DNA of 64,000 nucleotides from positions 2,839,816-2,903,815 of the forward strand of contig BSQZ01000039.1 of assembly GCA_033239005.1 (NCBI GenBank), in the 5' to 3' direction. The first letter of the stretch is position 1, and each line of letters opens with the position of its first letter. A model generated the notes under the pieces. It was given only the letters and a program-made list of their open reading frames with translations. It was not told the DNA's origin and did not search any database. Positions 61,146 to 64,000 of the stretch are shown here, one piece after another. This DNA is from Lamellibrachia satsuma. Its lineage: Eukaryota > Annelida > Polychaeta > Sabellida > Siboglinidae. A program made the translations under genes and the position numbers.

Positions 61146-61951
61146 AATGAAATGACTATCATGCCAAATAAGTTGATTTTAGACGCAAACAACATGTCCA
61201 AACTTATTGGCAAGTGTGTGACTAAAATCGTCTACGTCTACGATGAGGCGTTTAAAGTTGGCGTTGGCGTTGTTCTTGTGTTAATGCAACCGAAGCCATC
61301 CCTATCAGTAAGGGAATCATTGTCTAGCGCGTCCAATCAGTAAGTGGATTCCCTATCATGTATTTTTGTTTTACGTTCAACTTATGGTTGCTTCAAAATA
61401 AAGAATTCCACAGCATTGTACATACTTTTTTTACTGATCAGCCATTCCATTTTAGTTTCCGTTACTCTTAATTAATCGGAAACTGAGTTTTATTTTAGGA
61501 CACAACGTACCTATATTATTGGAAGACAAATACGTGAAGCCATCTTAGTCTTATACTTAGTCAGACGTCACATGGTATCTATGGAATTAACTAGACAAAA
61601 TATCCAGCTGAAATGGATTGCCTGTGTGAGAAGCATAACATTTTGTCAATTCGCAAGTGCTATAAGATACGCTTATTAAAATTAAATTCTGCCTGCGATC
61701 TGCGTAGACCGGGTTACGTACGCGCATTTCCAGATCTCTCATCGCACCGATCGCGCAAACAGTTGGGATTGGGAATGACAGGCCTACAGTTCGCAATGAC
61801 TATCTTTAGGAGGTGCTTATATTTCGTTTATTTTGGATAGAATGGACTATACTAGATATTTGTGAAAAACTTTAAACCCTGATTTATCAAAACTTGAATT
61901 CCTGAAGTGGGTCACTTCAACGACATATAAATGGCTACACAAATGGTATGA
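61146..61951. other. Intergenic, nothing recognised
   Basis: About 800 bases downstream of the THAP fragment; could contain further decayed coding sequence of that gene, but no domain is recognisable. Confidence 0.4.
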
Positions 61952-62045
61952 CATTGGTAGCAAAGTAAAGCTGACATTGGTATCAATGTAAAGCTGACAT
62001 TGGTATCAATGTAAAGCTGACATTGGTATCAATGTAAAGCTGACA
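61952..62045. repeat. 23-bp tandem repeat, about 4 units
   Basis: Unit GCTGACATTGGTATCAATGT then AAA. Confidence 0.92.
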
Positions 62046-62064
62046 TGTATTTGAGCTACGTGTA

Positions 62065-62190
62065 CTATTACATTGTAGGTGTATGTTATGTATAATGTTA
62101 CATTGTAGGTGTGAGATATGTATAATATTACATTGTAGGTGTGAGTTATGTATAATATTTAATTGTAGGTGTGAACTATATATAATATAT
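62065..62190. repeat. 30-bp tandem repeat, about 4 units
   Basis: Unit ATTACATTGTAGGTGTGAGT then TATGTATAAT, adjacent to the 23-bp repeat. Confidence 0.9.
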
Positions 62191-62248
62191 GCTACGGTAG
62201 AACACAGTTTTGAAACCAAATACTACGCGGTTTCATAAATAATGAGTA

Positions 62249-62600
62249 GTCCTTAAATATGGACACATCCTTGTTCACAAATAAGCCACTCACTATAATG
62301 TTTAATCTGGGCACAACATCAGTGTCGTAGTCCTCAAATATGGCCACATCGCTGTCCAAAATAAACCACTCACTATAATGTTTAATCTGGGCACAACATA
62401 AGTGTCATAGTCCTCAAATGTTGTCACATCCTTGTTCACAAATAAGCCACTCACTATAATGTTTAATCTACAACATAAGTGTCGTAGTCCTCAAATATGG
62501 CCACATCACTTTTCAAAAATAAGCCAGTCACTATAATGTTTAATCTGGGCATAATATAAGTGTCGTAGTCCTCACATATGGCCAAATCACTGTTCACAAA
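62249..62600. repeat. 81-bp tandem repeat in copy C, about 4.5 units
   Basis: Unit has CCTCAAATATGGCCACATCA, TTCACAAATAAGCCACTCAC, TATAATGTTTAATCTGGGC and ACAACATAAGTGTCGTAGT. Copy A has less than one unit, copy B about one and a half, copy C four to five. Confidence 0.9.
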
Positions 62601-63230
62601 TAATTTTACAGGCAGCAAAATGCCAAAAGGGGACCGTCTCAAAATCACTGGAAACGTATTTGTGTGCCACGAATTCCGAAGTAAAACAGTGATCTGTCCC
62701 CTGCCGCGAGCCATGCTCGATGAAAAAACTTCATCCGGTTGATCTCGATTACCCAGGCTCCAGGCTGTGGTGTCACTGTTTGTCGAACACATCACCGCCT
62801 GGATGCAATGCGTAGTTTTCATTGTGACTGAAATTGTGTATGCCTACAGATTTTTGGCGCATGCATAATTAGCTAAATACGATGTCATCCGCGAATTTGG
62901 GTAATTAATAAAGTAAGAGTTAACTGTTATCAATTTATACGATGCAATTCGAATTAACTTTAAACTTTGATTGACACAACTGTAAGAATGAAAAGCTAGA
63001 TCAGGCAAAAAATGTGTGTAGTATTAAATGTTAATAATGGTGCTGATTGGCTGATGGCACTGCACGTGAACGCCTTCACAAAATGGAGTGGTGACAGTGG
63101 GTAACATCGAGACCACGCCTCTGAGGCCAGACTCTTCTCAGCTAATTCACGAAGGCGAGCGAGAATCGAATAAGCAAGACTAGAAATTTAGGACAATTTC
63201 CATCCCAAAAGGCTGGCTGCCTTCCTACGC

Positions 63231-63482
63231 ATGTTGAACTATAATGGCATATCATCGTGGGGGGTAACTGAGACTGAATTGAAAACTAGTCTAACGGAAG
63301 ACGAGAGGCTTATATTAAACAGCACCTTGCGAAGTGTATCGCCCGCGAATTCTTCGAGCCAGCCGTTGAGTATGACTACAGGGGATGCATATTATTATAG
63401 GACATTTGTAGCGCGCCACGCATCTGGGTTCAAAATCTGCTCAAAGGCGCTAGCAAGATACTACTACGTTAATTTAAGATAA
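63231..63482 (+). CDS. Unrecognised 83-residue ORF in copy C
   Basis: Opens with MLNYNGISSWGVTETELKTS and ends ICSKALARYYYVNLR. Its middle (about 63303-63430) is absent from copies A and B, which are joined across an AT-rich stretch, so C is the fuller version of this repeat. No family recognised; it may be a fragment of a mobile-element gene or chance. Confidence 0.15.
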   Translation: MLNYNGISSWGVTETELKTSLTEDERLILNSTLRSVSPANSSSQPLSMTTGDAYYYRTFVARHASGFKICSKALARYYYVNLR

Positions 63483-63705
63483 CTTGAAAAACTTGACATA
63501 AAAAGTGTTTAAAAAACAAGTAAACGTAAGTTAAATAAACAAGGTTTGGCTAACTTGACCTGGCCTACTAGCATATTTCATTCAACTGTTTCGATGTACT
63601 TCACTTTTTTATATTCGGTGAAACCTCGCTTTCTGGACATCCCGATATATTAAGCACGACTAAGGTCACCCTAGCACAGTACCCAATTTTCCCCATAGTA
63701 AAGTA

Positions 63706-63925
63706 CAGGACACTGATCCAGCTGATAGGGTAACATTACTATTCAGCAATACATTCAGTAGATCTGTTCACGTCGGAAAACAATGAAGACTCGTGACTCG
63801 GGCGACCCTTTGAAGTAAGATTATTGATAGTCCCAATAGTGTAATAAAAGTGAGTGGCTTCCGCTCCTCCAGTAATCTATTATTAGCACCTCGATGCGGT
63901 GTTCAACATTATTTAACAACGTTGC
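63706..63925. repeat. Repeat shared with 34683-34905
   Basis: AGGACACTGATCCAGCTGAT, TTCAGCAATACATTCAGTAG, TGTTCACGTCGGAAAACAAT and TCCAGTAATCTATTATTAGC match the end of copy B, so B and C share flanks beyond the core block. Confidence 0.82.
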
Positions 63926-64000
63926 CATCCAAGGCATAGGCCCAAGTGGCAAGTGGACAAGGAAGCCACTGGTTTATCGGGAGTCCAACATGTTTCAACT
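63926..64000 (-). mobile_element. LINE 3' tail fragment at window edge
   Basis: On the reverse strand: GTTGGACTCCCGATAAACCA, then GTGGCTTCCTTGTCCACTTG, then GCCA, matching the tail of the LINE at 47590-49000. It may continue beyond the window. Confidence 0.8.

Larger units (their letters stand above)
62249..63540. repeat. Segmental duplication, copy C
   Basis: Third copy of the block at 24232-25300 and 32627-33640, in the same orientation. It has an expanded 81-bp repeat at its left end and keeps an internal ORF segment deleted in A and B. No minisatellite follows it. Confidence 0.82.

Noticed and set aside
63600..63660. Pogo/Tigger-like terminal sequence (GAAACCTCGCTTTCTGGACA)
   Set aside because: Only one degenerate end is visible, without a partner inverted repeat or flanking TA duplication.

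Overview
The window looks like animal nuclear DNA, most likely from a marine invertebrate. It is AT-rich, packed with very long dinucleotide tracts, carries many decayed retroelements, and holds a few intron-poor glycosylation-type genes plus at least one spliced gene with GT-AG junctions. The phylum cannot be fixed from the sequence. There is no operon structure, tRNA gene, rRNA gene or CRISPR array.

Region 1 (1-23716) is a tandem array of about 5-6 kb units. Each carries one intron-less alpha-1,2-fucosyltransferase gene (GT11 family) on the + strand. Four copies are visible. Copy 2 (10796-11866) is the only fully intact one. Copy 1 has a one-base deletion in a T run inside the membrane anchor. 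Copy 3 has a stop inside the last conserved motif. Copy 4 is cut off at a recombination junction. A 48-bp coding tandem repeat varies in copy number at the 5' end of every copy. The array begins before the window, because position 1 is already the 3' flank of a further unit. Each unit also contains a reverse-strand remnant that looks like a Penelope-like retroelement, a reverse tRNA-derived SINE, an (AAC)n tract and several (TA)n/(TG)n tracts. Unit 1 alone has a 1024-bp insertion with terminal inverted repeats, and its sister units show the empty site.

Region 2 (24098-34905) is a segmental duplication (copies A and B; a third copy C lies at 62249-63925). Between A and B sits a minisatellite of about 5.75 kb with a 25-bp unit and higher-order structure.

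Region 3 (34906-50854) holds two paralogous, apparently intact, single-exon genes (35864-37327 and 49373-50854). They encode type II membrane proteins with an NXPE-like Ig/filamin-type domain and a C-terminal SGNH-hydrolase-like domain. Between them lie a Ty3/Gypsy pol fragment, LINE fragments, a SINE and several tandem repeats.

Region 4 (50855-64000) is mostly decayed repeats: LINE remnants, an inactivated multi-exon MULE/SWIM/PHD gene on the - strand (53941-57045), a broken THAP domain (60779-61145), duplication copy C, and a LINE 3' tail at the right edge.

Functionally, the intact genes suggest a glycan-modifying neighbourhood: Golgi fucosylation of galactose, and possibly acyl modification of glycans by the SGNH proteins. 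The link between the two gene types is only proximity. No regulatory coupling is visible. The most informative features are how the array is evolving (coding repeat, breakpoints at dinucleotide tracts, gene conversion-like patch) and several decayed mobile genes that ORF calling alone would miss.
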